This document shows positions 37,532-46,484 of a stretch of DNA of 64,000 nt, one piece after another. A program made the translations under genes and the position numbers. The DNA lies in NCBI GenBank assembly GCA_000517565.1, contig CP007051.1:1424849-1488848 (forward strand). Reading direction: 5' to 3'. The number at the start of each line of letters is the position of its first letter. Position 1 is the first letter of the stretch. The notes beneath the pieces were generated by a model. It saw only the letters and a list, made by a program, of their open reading frames with translations, was not told the DNA's origin and made no database searches. Source of the DNA: Desulfurella acetivorans A63. Its GTDB lineage: Bacteria; Campylobacterota_A; Desulfurellia; Desulfurellales; Desulfurellaceae.

Positions 37532-38104
37532 ATGTTAGATGAACTAATTATGAAAAACAGAAGTTATAGAAAATTTGCTCAAGTAAAAATTGACTGCAAT
37601 ACTATAAATAATATTTTAAGAATATTGCGCTTTATACCTTCAGCCAAAAATGCTCAGCCATTAAAGTATATAGCTTCTTGCAATGAAGAAAAAAATGAAC
37701 AAATCTTTAGTACTCTAAAATGGGCTGGTTATTTAACAGATTGGGATGGGCCAGACAAAAGCCAAAGGCCATCTGCGTATATTGTAATTTTGCAAGACAA
37801 AAATATTTCCAACGATAACTTTGTTTTAACTGACGCTGGAATTGCACTTCAAACAATTCTATTAAAAAGCGTTGAGATGGGTCTTGGCGGATGTACAATA
37901 GCTGCTATAGATAAACCCAGGCTTTCTTCCATATTAAAGTTAAAAGATAACCTAGAAATATTATATGTTGTAGCAATTGGAAAACCTGCAGAAACAATAA
38001 AGATTGTTGATGCTAAAAACGATATAAAATATTACAGGATCAATAATATACATTATGTGCCAAAAAGAAGCCTTTCTGAGTTAATTTATGCAATTATAGA
38101 ATAG
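37532..38104 (+). CDS. Nitroreductase-family flavoprotein
   Basis: A 190-residue FMN-dependent oxidoreductase of the nitroreductase fold. The N-terminal MKNRSYRKFAQ is the FMN phosphate-binding start, RFIPSAKNAQPLKY follows the usual RxAPSAxNxQPW pattern, and EMGLGGCTIAAID is the central glycine segment. The electron acceptor is unknown. It has a strong AGGAGG site and is divergent from the binding-protein gene. Confidence 0.85.
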   Translation: MLDELIMKNRSYRKFAQVKIDCNTINNILRILRFIPSAKNAQPLKYIASCNEEKNEQIFSTLKWAGYLTDWDGPDKSQRPSAYIVILQDKNISNDNFVLTDAGIALQTILLKSVEMGLGGCTIAAIDKPRLSSILKLKDNLEILYVVAIGKPAETIKIVDAKNDIKYYRINNIHYVPKRSLSELIYAIIE

Positions 38105-38134
38105 ATTTTGCTATTTAAGTTAAAGGGGTTAAAT

Positions 38135-39130
38135 ATGCTTAATGAAAAAACAATACTAATAACAGGCGGAACAGGATCTTTTGGAAAAGCCTTTACAAAA
38201 GAAATTTTAAAATTATACAAGCCAAAAAAGTTAATCATATACTCAAGAGATGAGTATAAGCAATTTCTTATGCAAAAAGAATTTAGCAAATATGATTCTA
38301 TTTTGCGTTTTTTTATTGGTGATGTGAGAGACAAAGAAAGATTGTATAGGGCATTAGATGGTGTGGATGTTGTAATACACGCAGCAGCACTAAAACAAGT
38401 GCCTACAGCAGAATATAACCCATTAGAAGCCATAAAAACAAACATATATGGTGCAGAAAATGTAATTGATGCAAGTATTGACTTAGGCGTTGAAAAGGTA
38501 GTTGCCTTATCTTCAGATAAAGCCGTAAATCCTGTTAACCTATATGGTGCAACTAAACTAGTTTCAGACAAGCTATTTGTAGCAGGCAATGCTTATGTAG
38601 GCAAAAAGAAAACAAAATTTTGTGTAGTCAGATACGGTAATGTTGCAGCAAGCAGGGGTAGCGTAATACCTTTCTTTAAAAGCCTTATAGATCGAGGCAA
38701 AAAAGAATTACCTATAACTGATTTTGAGATGACCAGGTTTTGGATTAGTTTAGAAGAAGGAGTTGAGTTGGTGTTTAAGGCCATTAAAGAAGCTAATGGA
38801 GGTGAAATTTATGTATCAAAAATTCCTTCTTTTAAAATAGTAGATTTAGCAAAAGCCATGTGTGAAGATTGCATATTAAAAGAAGTTGGCATAAGAGAAG
38901 GCGAAAAATTACACGAAGTTATGATAACACCAGAAGACGCAAGAAACACTTATGAATACGACGATCATTTTATAATATACCCCCAATTTAACTGGTGGGG
39001 AAAAAGTAGTGTTAAGCCTGGTGGTAAATTGGTAAAAAAAGGCTTTAGATACTCTTCTGATGCAAATGATAAGTGGCTTAGCGTAGATGATATTAAATCA
39101 AAACTAAGATCCCTTACAATTGAATACTAA
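38135..39130 (+). CDS. pseB: UDP-N-acetylglucosamine 4,6-dehydratase (inverting, PseB type)
   Basis: A 331-residue short-chain dehydrogenase/reductase with Rossmann motif TGGTGSFGKAF (residues 11-21), AALKQVPTAEYNP and SSDKAVNPVNLYGATK, where the YxxxK pair is replaced by the PseB-type arrangement. It catalyses the first step to pseudaminic acid, which decorates flagellins in many Campylobacterota. The ATG at 38135 follows AGGGG; an upstream TTG is rejected. The other pse genes are not here, so polysaccharide use is an alternative. Confidence 0.85.
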   Translation: MLNEKTILITGGTGSFGKAFTKEILKLYKPKKLIIYSRDEYKQFLMQKEFSKYDSILRFFIGDVRDKERLYRALDGVDVVIHAAALKQVPTAEYNPLEAIKTNIYGAENVIDASIDLGVEKVVALSSDKAVNPVNLYGATKLVSDKLFVAGNAYVGKKKTKFCVVRYGNVAASRGSVIPFFKSLIDRGKKELPITDFEMTRFWISLEEGVELVFKAIKEANGGEIYVSKIPSFKIVDLAKAMCEDCILKEVGIREGEKLHEVMITPEDARNTYEYDDHFIIYPQFNWWGKSSVKPGGKLVKKGFRYSSDANDKWLSVDDIKSKLRSLTIEY

Positions 39131-39142
39131 AAAGGTTAAATT

Positions 39143-39331
39143 ATGCTATGGTTTATTATTATTGTGCTAATTATAATCATTGCAATAATAGTTGTTTTAA
39201 TAAATAAAAAAATAACAAAAAAACCAAAATTATCTGATAAAGATGCTTATGGAGCAAGTTTTGGCGATTGTAGCTTAGATTTGGAAGAATTACGCAAAAA
39301 ATCAGAAGAAAAAAAGAATAAGACTCAATAA
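39143..39331 (+). CDS. Small single-span membrane protein
   Basis: A 62-residue protein with one strong N-terminal transmembrane helix (about residues 2-22) and a charged cytoplasmic tail with DAYGASFGDCSLDLEELRKK. I do not recognise the family. It starts 12 bases after pseB with AAAGG upstream, so it is probably cotranscribed with pseB. The promoter of the downstream tRNA follows its stop. Confidence 0.55.
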   Translation: MLWFIIIVLIIIIAIIVVLINKKITKKPKLSDKDAYGASFGDCSLDLEELRKKSEEKKNKTQ

Positions 39332-39342
39332 AAACCTTTTGT

Positions 39343-39370
39343 TTGACATTTAATTAAAACTCTGTATAAA
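39343..39370 (+). promoter_or_regulatory. Promoter of tRNA-Ser
   Basis: TTGACA (39343-39348) and TATAAA (39365-39370) are separated by 16 bases, and the tRNA begins 10 bases downstream of the -10 box. Near-consensus sigma-70 type. Confidence 0.75.
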
Positions 39371-39380
39371 TAAAACTTAA

Positions 39381-39468
<88 letters not shown>

Positions 39469-39530
39469 GTCTCGTCCAACTGTTTGATTTTTTACCAGAT
39501 AGGTATATTTTTCTCAAAAGGAGGTACACA

Positions 39531-39809
39531 ATGTTTAGTATTACTGTAAATGCAATTGGAAACATTTTAGCAAAACAAGGTATTATTGCTTTTAATGTAG
39601 CCAATCTTAACACAAAAGGCTACAAAGAAATTGATTTAAATAACAAAAAACATAAAATTGCAATGACTTCAGATAATAACCAAAACAATGTTAATTTAAC
39701 AAAACAAATAGTGTACTCAAACATGAATTTAATAGATTTAAAAGCTAATGTGGCTGTATTAAAATCGCAAAACAAAATGCTTGGAAGCCTTATTAATTTG
39801 AAAATATAA
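39531..39809 (+). CDS. Very short flagellar rod/hook-like protein
   Basis: A 92-residue protein that retains both conserved ends of axial flagellar proteins. The N-terminal ILAKQGIIAFNVANLNTKGYKE (family rod signature NxANxxTxGYK, about residues 12-33) is joined to a C-terminal VYSNMNLIDLKANVAVLKS helix like the end of FlgC, FlgE or FlgG. The middle is almost absent; FlgC itself is about 135 residues. It may be an accessory rod piece or a relic under selection. It has AGGAGG upstream, sits four bases before an EamA gene, and no other flagellar structural gene is near, although pseB is 400 bases upstream. Confidence 0.6.
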   Translation: MFSITVNAIGNILAKQGIIAFNVANLNTKGYKEIDLNNKKHKIAMTSDNNQNNVNLTKQIVYSNMNLIDLKANVAVLKSQNKMLGSLINLKI

Positions 39810-39813
39810 AATA

Positions 39814-40689
39814 ATGGTATATTTATATTTTGCTTTTTTAGTAATTATCTGGTCTTATTCTTGGGTTGTAGCAAAGTTAGCACTTGAATTTACAAATCCA
39901 ATAGAGTTTTCTCTTTTAAGAACAGTTATTGGTACAATAGTTATTTTCTTATTCATTGTATCTGTAAAAAAACTCCAAAAATTAAAAGAACCTTTTTTAG
40001 TTGCATTGCTTGGTTTAACTCAAACTACAGGTTTTTTTATTTTTGCAAATTTATCTTTAGTCTGGGGCGGTGCCGGTAAGGTTTCTATGTTAATTTACAC
40101 AATGCCATTTTGGTCGATAATATTAGCAGGAATTATCTTAAAAGAAACAATAAGTCAAGCACAAAAAATTGCAATTGCTGGTTCATTTATTGGTTTGACA
40201 TTTATTATTGAACCATGGAAGTTGCAAAGTAACTTTTTAAGTGATTTTTTTGCCATATTGAGTGCAATTTCATGGGCTGCAAGCATTACAATCGCAAAAA
40301 TAATACTTAACAAACAAAAAATGAATATACTCAGTCTTAACGCTTACCAAATGCTTTTTGGCTTTATTGGTATTTTATTATGCTGGTTTTTAATACCACA
40401 ACAAAAAGAAACAGTCTTTTCTTCATATTTAATATTTGCAGTACTATATGCCGGGATTGTTGCTACAGCACTTGGGTGGTTTTTGTGGCTATATATTTTG
40501 CAAAAAATGAGAGTAAACACTGCTAGTCTGAGTTCACTTGCTGTTCCAATATTAACTATTCTGGAATCATGGATTCAGCTTGGTGAAAAACCAGATATAT
40601 TCGAACTAATTGGTGTATTATTGATTTCCTTGTCTTTGTTTATAATTTATTTGGACACTACTTCAAAAATTAAGAAAGTGACTGCTTAA
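39814..40689 (+). CDS. EamA/DMT-family transporter
   Basis: A 291-residue membrane protein with ten predicted helices in two EamA repeats. Typical segments are IIWSYSWVVAKLAL in the first helix, ILAGIILKETIS at the end of repeat one, and a GLAFI-type counterpart in repeat two (ESWIQLGEKPDIFELIGVLLI). It probably exports or imports a metabolite; the substrate is unknown. It follows the flagellar-like gene by four bases and ends within the hairpin at 40678. Confidence 0.85.
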   Translation: MVYLYFAFLVIIWSYSWVVAKLALEFTNPIEFSLLRTVIGTIVIFLFIVSVKKLQKLKEPFLVALLGLTQTTGFFIFANLSLVWGGAGKVSMLIYTMPFWSIILAGIILKETISQAQKIAIAGSFIGLTFIIEPWKLQSNFLSDFFAILSAISWAASITIAKIILNKQKMNILSLNAYQMLFGFIGILLCWFLIPQQKETVFSSYLIFAVLYAGIVATALGWFLWLYILQKMRVNTASLSSLAVPILTILESWIQLGEKPDIFELIGVLLISLSLFIIYLDTTSKIKKVTA

Positions 40690-40701
40690 AAAAGCAGTCA
40701 C
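40678..40701 (-). terminator. Hairpin terminator after nrfD
   Basis: A perfect 10-bp stem GTGACTGCTT (40678-40687) / AAGCAGTCAC (40692-40701) with loop AAAA. On the minus strand it is followed by TTTCTTAATTTTTG, an intrinsic-terminator-like T-rich tract. It overlaps the last codons of the convergent EamA gene. Confidence 0.75.
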
Positions 40702-40712
40702 AAAAATACACC

Positions 40713-41894
40713 TTAATGGGAAGATTCTTCAGTTTCCACTTCTTGAGCAAATTTCTTATTTAGTATCCTGTCGCCTATTAAATATAACAAACCAGCTACA
40801 CCAAGTGCACTTATAAATAGACTTATTTCTGATAGTGATGGTGTGTAATTTACATAAAATACTTTATCATAATACACGCTATTTACAGGTATAAGTTGAC
40901 CAGCGATAACTGTATTATACCTTTCAAAAAACACGCCTATAATAACCAAAATAGCAGCAATTAAAGCATTTGTGCTTGATGGTTTTTTGATTAGCATAAA
41001 AAATGGTACTATCAAACCTAAAAATATCTGAAAGAACCAGAAATAAAATGATAACTTACCCCATAATAAAGCTATGGCAGCCCCAGAAACTTCTGGCTGA
41101 TATGCATAAAGTGCAGTTCCAAATCTCCAACCTGTAAAAAACATCATTGCTAGAACAACAAAAAATAATGTCCTTTCCAACACATGGGATACAGTGGTTA
41201 GTTTTTCTTCTAGTGAAGGTATCAATTTTTTTGTAAAATAGCACAAAATAAGGCCAAAGCCAGCACCCAAACCTAAAGCAGAAAGTATAAAAAAGATAGG
41301 AATATATGCACCAAACCAGAAAGGTCTGGATATATTAGCAGCAAAAACAAAACCCATATTACTGTATGCACTCACTCCTACCAAAAAACTAATTATTGCA
41401 ATTGGAAGCAACCATTTATGATTTTTTGTAAAAATAAGGTAAATCTCTATGATTATTATTGGAAGTTCTAAAGCGTAAAGTGTAGACATCCACCAGATAG
41501 CACTTTCTATATGTGGTGGAAAATAGTTAAAAACAAACCTTAATATTTGTAATTTAAACGGACCACCCAAATCCCAAAAAATTACATAAAAGCCACCCAA
41601 AAGAGCTGTAAGGGCAAGTAAAATTAACTTTCGCTCCATTAACTGTACATGTTTTAAACCAAATAAATGACACATAATAACAAGCAACGATAAACCAGTT
41701 GTAATACCAACCAAAAACGAATAGCCAATAATTAACAAACCCCACGAAACATACCTTGTTACACCATAACTAGGCTCCTGGCCATAAAAAAACACATGAG
41801 CCATACCGTATAAACCTATAGCAGCCATTATAAAAAATAAAATAGTCCAACCATCTACTAATGGCTTGCTAGCTACATTTGAGCTAACCTTCAT
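40713..41894 (-). CDS. nrfD: NrfD/PsrC-family integral membrane subunit (orphan)
   Basis: A 393-residue protein with about ten membrane helices of the NrfD/PsrC/HybB superfamily, which carries quinone sites in polysulfide reductase, Hmc and related complexes. Recognisable parts are the early SWGLLIIGYSFLVGITTGL helix and AIWWMSTLYALELPIIIIEIY. Normally an iron-sulfur (NrfC/PsrB) and a catalytic subunit are encoded alongside; none is within 1 kb here. It could join a complex encoded elsewhere, for example in sulfur respiration. Its own promoter overlaps an 8+8 bp palindrome, and a hairpin terminator follows, so it is a single-gene unit. Confidence 0.85.
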   Translation of the reverse strand: MKVSSNVASKPLVDGWTILFFIMAAIGLYGMAHVFFYGQEPSYGVTRYVSWGLLIIGYSFLVGITTGLSLLVIMCHLFGLKHVQLMERKLILLALTALLGGFYVIFWDLGGPFKLQILRFVFNYFPPHIESAIWWMSTLYALELPIIIIEIYLIFTKNHKWLLPIAIISFLVGVSAYSNMGFVFAANISRPFWFGAYIPIFFILSALGLGAGFGLILCYFTKKLIPSLEEKLTTVSHVLERTLFFVVLAMMFFTGWRFGTALYAYQPEVSGAAIALLWGKLSFYFWFFQIFLGLIVPFFMLIKKPSSTNALIAAILVIIGVFFERYNTVIAGQLIPVNSVYYDKVFYVNYTPSLSEISLFISALGVAGLLYLIGDRILNKKFAQEVETEESSH

Positions 41895-41948
41895 AAAACC
41901 TCCTTTTCAACCCTAAGTACCACTGGTTTTATTCAAACTAAAAATCAC

Positions 41949-41981
41949 TAACTATTGTAATAGTTAAAATATTTTTGTCAA
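41949..41981 (-). promoter_or_regulatory. nrfD promoter with palindromic operator over the -10 box
   Basis: Minus strand TTGACA (41976-41981), 16-base spacer, TACAAT (41954-41959). The palindrome TAACTATT-GT-AATAGTTA (41949-41966) covers the -10 box. The regulator is unknown; the half-site differs from the DtxR-like operators and from the FNR consensus. Confidence 0.65.
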
Positions 41982-42031
41982 TCAAATTTTAAAAAAACTT
42001 TTTTATACTTGCCGACTTCCTCTTTAAAAAT

Positions 42032-42286
42032 TTATTTCGTTAGTGCCCCTGCTGCAGCACCAAGACCTGCACCCACTGCAGCCCCAACTGCAGCACCTGC
42101 TGCAGGACTACCTGCCGTCAATCCACCTACGACTGCACCACCTACTGCGCCAATACCTGCACCACTTAATACACGCTGTTGTGTTGGTGTCATGGTAGAA
42201 CAACTACTTAATGTTGCAACACAAAAGAAACCTAAAATAATTTTAATTGCAGGTTTTTTTAAATTATTTTCTAATACTTTTACCAT
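42032..42286 (-). CDS. Glycine-zipper lipoprotein
   Basis: An 84-residue protein with a lipoprotein signal ending in the lipobox LSSC (Cys about residue 29), then STMTPTQQRVL and a glycine-zipper region rich in GxxxG/AxxxG repeats (about residues 38-84). Similar small proteins sit in the outer membrane and are often stress-related, as in the OsmB/SlyB group. It is likely an envelope protein; a specific role cannot be given. It lies between smpB and nrfD with its own spacing on both sides. Confidence 0.75.
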   Translation of the reverse strand: MVKVLENNLKKPAIKIILGFFCVATLSSCSTMTPTQQRVLSGAGIGAVGGAVVGGLTAGSPAAGAAVGAAVGAGLGAAAGALTK

Positions 42287-42351
42287 CTCTAACCCCCTCT
42301 ATTATTTTCTGTTTTCAATTTTACACTTTTAGAAATTATTATCAAGTTTGA

Positions 42352-42798
42352 TTATTGCAAATCTTTAAAAGCCCTTTCTCTTTCAAGATTTAGTTCCTTT
42401 TCTTTTAATGATTGCCTTTTATCGTATAGTTTTTTACCTTTTGCTAATGCTAATTCTACTTTAATAAGACCTTTTTTTGTGTAAACTCTAAGGGGCACAA
42501 GCGTAAAACCTTTCTCTTTAATTTTTCCAATAAGTTTTGCAATTTCTTTTTTGTGCAATAGCAATTTCTTTGGCCTAAGAGGCTGATGATTGAATTTTTC
42601 ACTTGCGAATTTATAAGGACTAATATGAAAATTATACAACCATACTTCGCCATTTTCTATATCAGCATAAGAATCTTTGAGATTTGCGTTTCCTGTTTTT
42701 ATAGATTTTACTTCGCTACCTAAAAGTACAATGCCCGCCTCAAAACTTTCAATAATTTCATAATCATGACGGGCTTTACGATTTATTATTTGAGTCAT
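42352..42798 (-). CDS. smpB: SsrA-binding protein
   Basis: A 148-residue tmRNA-binding protein for trans-translation. The N-terminal [38 protein letters not shown] and the basic tail with [16 protein letters not shown] are diagnostic. It overlaps the pilQ stop by four bases, so it is the last gene of the pil run. No ssrA gene is seen nearby. Confidence 0.96.
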   Translation of the reverse strand: MTQIINRKARHDYEIIESFEAGIVLLGSEVKSIKTGNANLKDSYADIENGEVWLYNFHISPYKFASEKFNHQPLRPKKLLLHKKEIAKLIGKIKEKGFTLVPLRVYTKKGLIKVELALAKGKKLYDKRQSLKEKELNLERERAFKDLQ

Positions 42799-44939
42799 AA
42801 AATTTTTGGTGTTATAAATATGTAAAGTTCGCTTTCTGGTTTTGTTATAGTCTGTGATTTAAATAGCCAGCCCAATAATGGTATGCTTTTCAAAAATGGT
42901 ATACCATTTTCACTTTTAGACGTAGTAGTTTCATAAACACCACCAATTGCTATAGTTTGACCATTTTTGACAATTACTGTAGAAGTTATATTATTTTTGT
43001 TAATGGTCAATTCGCCATTTGGCGCAGGAGCGCCAGGAGAATCTTTCTTTATATCAAGCTTCATTATAATATCTCCATTATTTGTAATATGTGGCGTTAC
43101 CTTTAAAGAAAGCACCGCATCTTTAAAACTTGTGCTTTGTGTGCCAGTTGTAGTAATTGTGGTATATGGTATTTCTTGACCACTTTCTACCGTGGCTTCC
43201 TGGTTATCGAGTGTGATTACTTTTGGCGACGACAAAGTTTTTGAATAATTGTTTATCTCTGCTAGAGAAAGCTTTAAATCCAAGTTATAATTTGCCATAA
43301 CATTGCCTATCATTAAAGATAGATTTCCAAATTGATTTGCAGCTGGCGTATTTACAATGTAATTACTATTTGCAAAAGCATTATTAACAGAAAATCCATT
43401 TGTGCTAACACCTGCAGTTTGAGCTGCACTTGGAGCATTAACGGAAAGCGGCAATGTTGCACCACCAATTGCTAAGTAAGAATTTTGACCGAAAGTCTTT
43501 TGAGCATAATTTCCACCCCATTGAATACCTAAGTCTCTTTCGTATCCTTTACTAACAATAACAATTTTTGCACTAATTTCTATCTCTCGTTTTTTAACAT
43601 CTATAGCTTTTACAATATTTTCAATTTTTTGAATGTTCTGTTTTGTATCATAGCATATTATTGAGTTATTAACTTTGTCTGCAACAACAAAGCCTATACT
43701 TTCTTTTTGTTTATTATAGACTAAAGAATCAATAATGTTTTTTGCATAATCTGGGTCTATATAATTAAGCTTAATTATTTTAGCTACCGCATCGTTTTTT
43801 CTCTCTAAATTCTGCTGCATAGTAATAGCTTCTAACTGTTCTTTTGTAAGCTTAGCTGCTTCAGATGCTGAATTTATAAGTAAAACATTGCCTTGTTTTT
43901 GTACTACAAGCCCTTGTTGTTTAGCTATTAAATCCAATGCCTCATCCCAAGGTATATTCATCAATCTCATAGTAATTTTTCCTTTTACAGAGTCACCAAT
44001 CATGACGTTTAAATTTGCAGCTGCCGCAATTACCCTCAAAACATCCTGCAAATCTGCATCTCTTACATCAAAAGAAATTTTTTTACCAACAAACTCTTTT
44101 TGCTGCTCTTTTGAAACTATATTAAGATCTTCTACGCTTTGCTGTGGCGACAAAACAACAAATATTGACTTATCTGAGCTTGCTATTTCATCAATTTTAG
44201 CATTGCTTGTAAGAACTTTTATAATATAATCATTCTTTTCTATATTTGTAACAATATTTTCTATAAGTTTAGAAGAATTGGAAATAAGAGGCTTTGATGG
44301 CCCAACATCCTTAATAGTAATTAAAATATTGCCATTTTCGTGTTTTACTTCATAAACAGGTTTTTTAGATGTAGATATTTTAATTTGAGTTTTATTTCGT
44401 ATTGTGGTTGATGTTATTGATTCTATTTCATTTTGTTTTGAATTAGCGCTGCTATTTGCAATAGCTTCAACTGGAGATTCTACAGGTTGTTTTGGTAATT
44501 CATTTGATACAGTTTGGGATTCAATTTTCTTTACATTTTGTGGTAAGCTATTTTCATTAAAAACCACAGTAATTGTATCATTATTCCTATCAATTTGATA
44601 TTGGGCATTATCTTTTAGATGAAAAACTACCCTTAAACCAATATTTTTATCATTATGTAATGCAAGTTTAATTAAGCTCACAGCATTAGAATCATTTGCT
44701 AATATTAGCGAAGGAATAGCGGGGTTATAAGACTTTATGCCAAGAATATCTATAGCCAAAATTTTTGTATTGTCTTTTTCTAAAGCAAATGTTTTATAAA
44801 ACATATAACCATTGCCTTTAATTACGCATTTATTTTTATCAAAACTTAATGAATTAACACTTGTAGCTTTTTGAAAAGCATAAGAATAATTTATGGTTAT
44901 TAAAAAGAATAAGATACTTAAAAGATATTTTCTATTCAT
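42795..44939 (-). CDS. pilQ: Type IV pilus secretin PilQ
   Basis: A 714-residue outer-membrane secretin that forms the exit pore for type IV pili. It has a signal peptide (about 1-21), AMIN-like domains in the first 270 residues, an STN/secretin N region ([24 protein letters not shown], about 295-318, with the DVRDADLQ core), a second secretin repeat with [16 protein letters not shown], and the C-terminal secretin domain with VPFL-like [16 protein letters not shown]. It is the final pil gene of pilMNOPQ and is coupled to smpB. Confidence 0.94.
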   Translation of the reverse strand: MNRKYLLSILFFLITINYSYAFQKATSVNSLSFDKNKCVIKGNGYMFYKTFALEKDNTKILAIDILGIKSYNPAIPSLILANDSNAVSLIKLALHNDKNIGLRVVFHLKDNAQYQIDRNNDTITVVFNENSLPQNVKKIESQTVSNELPKQPVESPVEAIANSSANSKQNEIESITSTTIRNKTQIKISTSKKPVYEVKHENGNILITIKDVGPSKPLISNSSKLIENIVTNIEKNDYIIKVLTSNAKIDEIASSDKSIFVVLSPQQSVEDLNIVSKEQQKEFVGKKISFDVRDADLQDVLRVIAAAANLNVMIGDSVKGKITMRLMNIPWDEALDLIAKQQGLVVQKQGNVLLINSASEAAKLTKEQLEAITMQQNLERKNDAVAKIIKLNYIDPDYAKNIIDSLVYNKQKESIGFVVADKVNNSIICYDTKQNIQKIENIVKAIDVKKREIEISAKIVIVSKGYERDLGIQWGGNYAQKTFGQNSYLAIGGATLPLSVNAPSAAQTAGVSTNGFSVNNAFANSNYIVNTPAANQFGNLSLMIGNVMANYNLDLKLSLAEINNYSKTLSSPKVITLDNQEATVESGQEIPYTTITTTGTQSTSFKDAVLSLKVTPHITNNGDIIMKLDIKKDSPGAPAPNGELTINKNNITSTVIVKNGQTIAIGGVYETTTSKSENGIPFLKSIPLLGWLFKSQTITKPESELYIFITPKIL

Positions 44940-45358
44940 GGTTTCACCTCATTTGAAAGTGTTTTGTTAGATATATCCTGCACGGATTTATTTTGATTAT
45001 TGGGTTGGAGTATTATATTGTTATGATTTTTCAAAGAAAGCTCTTTAATGCCGTTTGGTGTTTTTAAAATAACTTTGTTTGGCAATATTTTAATGACCTG
45101 GATCTGACCTATTTTTGTACCTTGTTTTGCAACATATACCATACCTGCAGAATCTTGAAGTAAAGCACCTTTTAGACTACCCCACATAACCATTTTAAGT
45201 GTAAACTCTGGTGTAATCGTTGCTGGAGTATTTGGCAAACTAGAATATGTTTTTTGCGATTTAACTAAAGGCATAAAAGGATCTCTTGAAACACTAAATG
45301 CAAATGTTGTTGAAACTATAGCGAATATAAAGATAATTCCTAAAAATAAATTTTTCAT
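44936..45358 (-). CDS. pilP: Type IV pilus assembly protein PilP
   Basis: A 140-residue periplasmic protein with an N-terminal signal or anchor helix (about 3-22), a SRDPFMPL segment and a beta-rich HR domain (FTLKMVMWGSLKGALLQDSA onward), as in PilP, which connects the inner-membrane PilNO pair to PilQ. It lacks a lipobox Cys, unlike many PilP proteins, so it is either secreted or helix-anchored. It overlaps pilO and pilQ by four bases each. Confidence 0.85.
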   Translation of the reverse strand: MKNLFLGIIFIFAIVSTTFAFSVSRDPFMPLVKSQKTYSSLPNTPATITPEFTLKMVMWGSLKGALLQDSAGMVYVAKQGTKIGQIQVIKILPNKVILKTPNGIKELSLKNHNNIILQPNNQNKSVQDISNKTLSNEVKP

Positions 45359-45963
45359 TTTGATTCCCTGGTATTTTTATTTTGTTCGGAATTTTTTAAT
45401 GAATATGTTTCTGCTTTAAAATCTACATTAAGAATATTTGGGTTACTGGATGGGCTAATAGAAAAATCTACTATTTTAACCAATCTTGGCATGTTACTTA
45501 ATGCTTCAAATGCCGTGCCTATTTGATTATAAGAACCGCTTATGCTAATTTGTATTGGAACGGTTGAATATGTGGCATTCTGGCTTTGTGTGTTTACTGT
45601 TTGTGGTGAAAATCTGTTCATCGATACGCCAACTTTTTTAATCGTAGAATTTATATCAACAAGCAGTTTTGGGATCTCTTCTTTCTCAGGCAACATTTCT
45701 TTATACTTTCTTAATTTTTTACTTATAATAGCATACTTTTTCATTTCTAAAGGAAGTTTTTTTTCAAAATCACTAAGCTGAGTAATTTCTGAATTAAGTT
45801 TTTGCGCTTTTGAATACAGGTTTTGAAAATAACTAAAATACCAAATTAGTGCTAAACCAATTATTATAATTACACCTATAAGAATCTTTTGAGATTGTGG
45901 TATATCACTAAATTGACTTGAAAGTGAATTTTTATTAATAAATTTGTTTTGAGCCATAATCAC
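45355..45963 (-). CDS. pilO: Type IV pilus assembly protein PilO
   Basis: A 202-residue bitopic membrane protein: a short cytoplasmic start, one helix (about 29-47), a coiled coil (about 50-95) and a ferredoxin-like periplasmic domain ending near LVKIVDFSISPS. It dimerises with PilN to form the inner-membrane alignment complex. The order and overlaps (four bases each side) within pilMNOPQ support the assignment even though sequence conservation is low. Confidence 0.88.
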   Translation of the reverse strand: MIMAQNKFINKNSLSSQFSDIPQSQKILIGVIIIIGLALIWYFSYFQNLYSKAQKLNSEITQLSDFEKKLPLEMKKYAIISKKLRKYKEMLPEKEEIPKLLVDINSTIKKVGVSMNRFSPQTVNTQSQNATYSTVPIQISISGSYNQIGTAFEALSNMPRLVKIVDFSISPSSNPNILNVDFKAETYSLKNSEQNKNTRESK

Positions 45964-46484
45964 CTCAATTCACAAATAAGCGTAAATTGATAAATATTTT
46001 GTTTTTGATCGTTTGTTTTTGTTACGCCTTGATTGAATCTTACATCTTTAATAATTTTTTGGCTTAGCAAATTATTCATAAAAAGAGATATAGAATCTAT
46101 ATCCAAACTTGACGCAGAAATATTCAAAGTATTGGCTTGCTTTTCAACTCTTGTTAACCATACATTATTGGGCAAAGCATCTGATAATGCATATAAAATT
46201 TCAATCGGTAAATTTTTCCCATGCTCAAGCTTAGATATTGTATTGATAAGCTGGTTAGCCTTTTGCTGATCATTTTGAATAGCTTTAATTTTAGTTGAGA
46301 GATTACTAAGATAATTTCTTTTTTCTTCCAAGTGCTTTATTTTTGATTTCTCAAAAGCACTAACACCAAACATAACTGCAACCTCGAACAAAACTACAAG
46401 CAATAAAATTATCCAAAAATTATCTTTCAAACCTTTTTGTTTTGGTTTTTCTCCTATGCTTGTAAGTAAATTAATCTCTATCAT
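45960..46484 (-). CDS. pilN: Type IV pilus assembly protein PilN
   Basis: A 174-residue bitopic protein starting MIEINLLTSIGEKPK. The conserved INLL motif docks in the cleft of PilM. One transmembrane helix lies at about 25-45, followed by a coiled coil and a periplasmic domain (NNVWLTRVEKQANTLNISAS) similar to PilN/GspL. It overlaps pilM and pilO by four bases. Confidence 0.93.
   Translation of the reverse strand: MIEINLLTSIGEKPKQKGLKDNFWIILLLVVLFEVAVMFGVSAFEKSKIKHLEEKRNYLSNLSTKIKAIQNDQQKANQLINTISKLEHGKNLPIEILYALSDALPNNVWLTRVEKQANTLNISASSLDIDSISLFMNNLLSQKIIKDVRFNQGVTKTNDQKQNIYQFTLICELR

Noticed and set aside
42032..42332. Overlapping plus-strand frame rich in Ala/Pro
   Set aside because: It is the antisense of the glycine-zipper repeats of the minus-strand lipoprotein, which has a lipobox and signal peptide.
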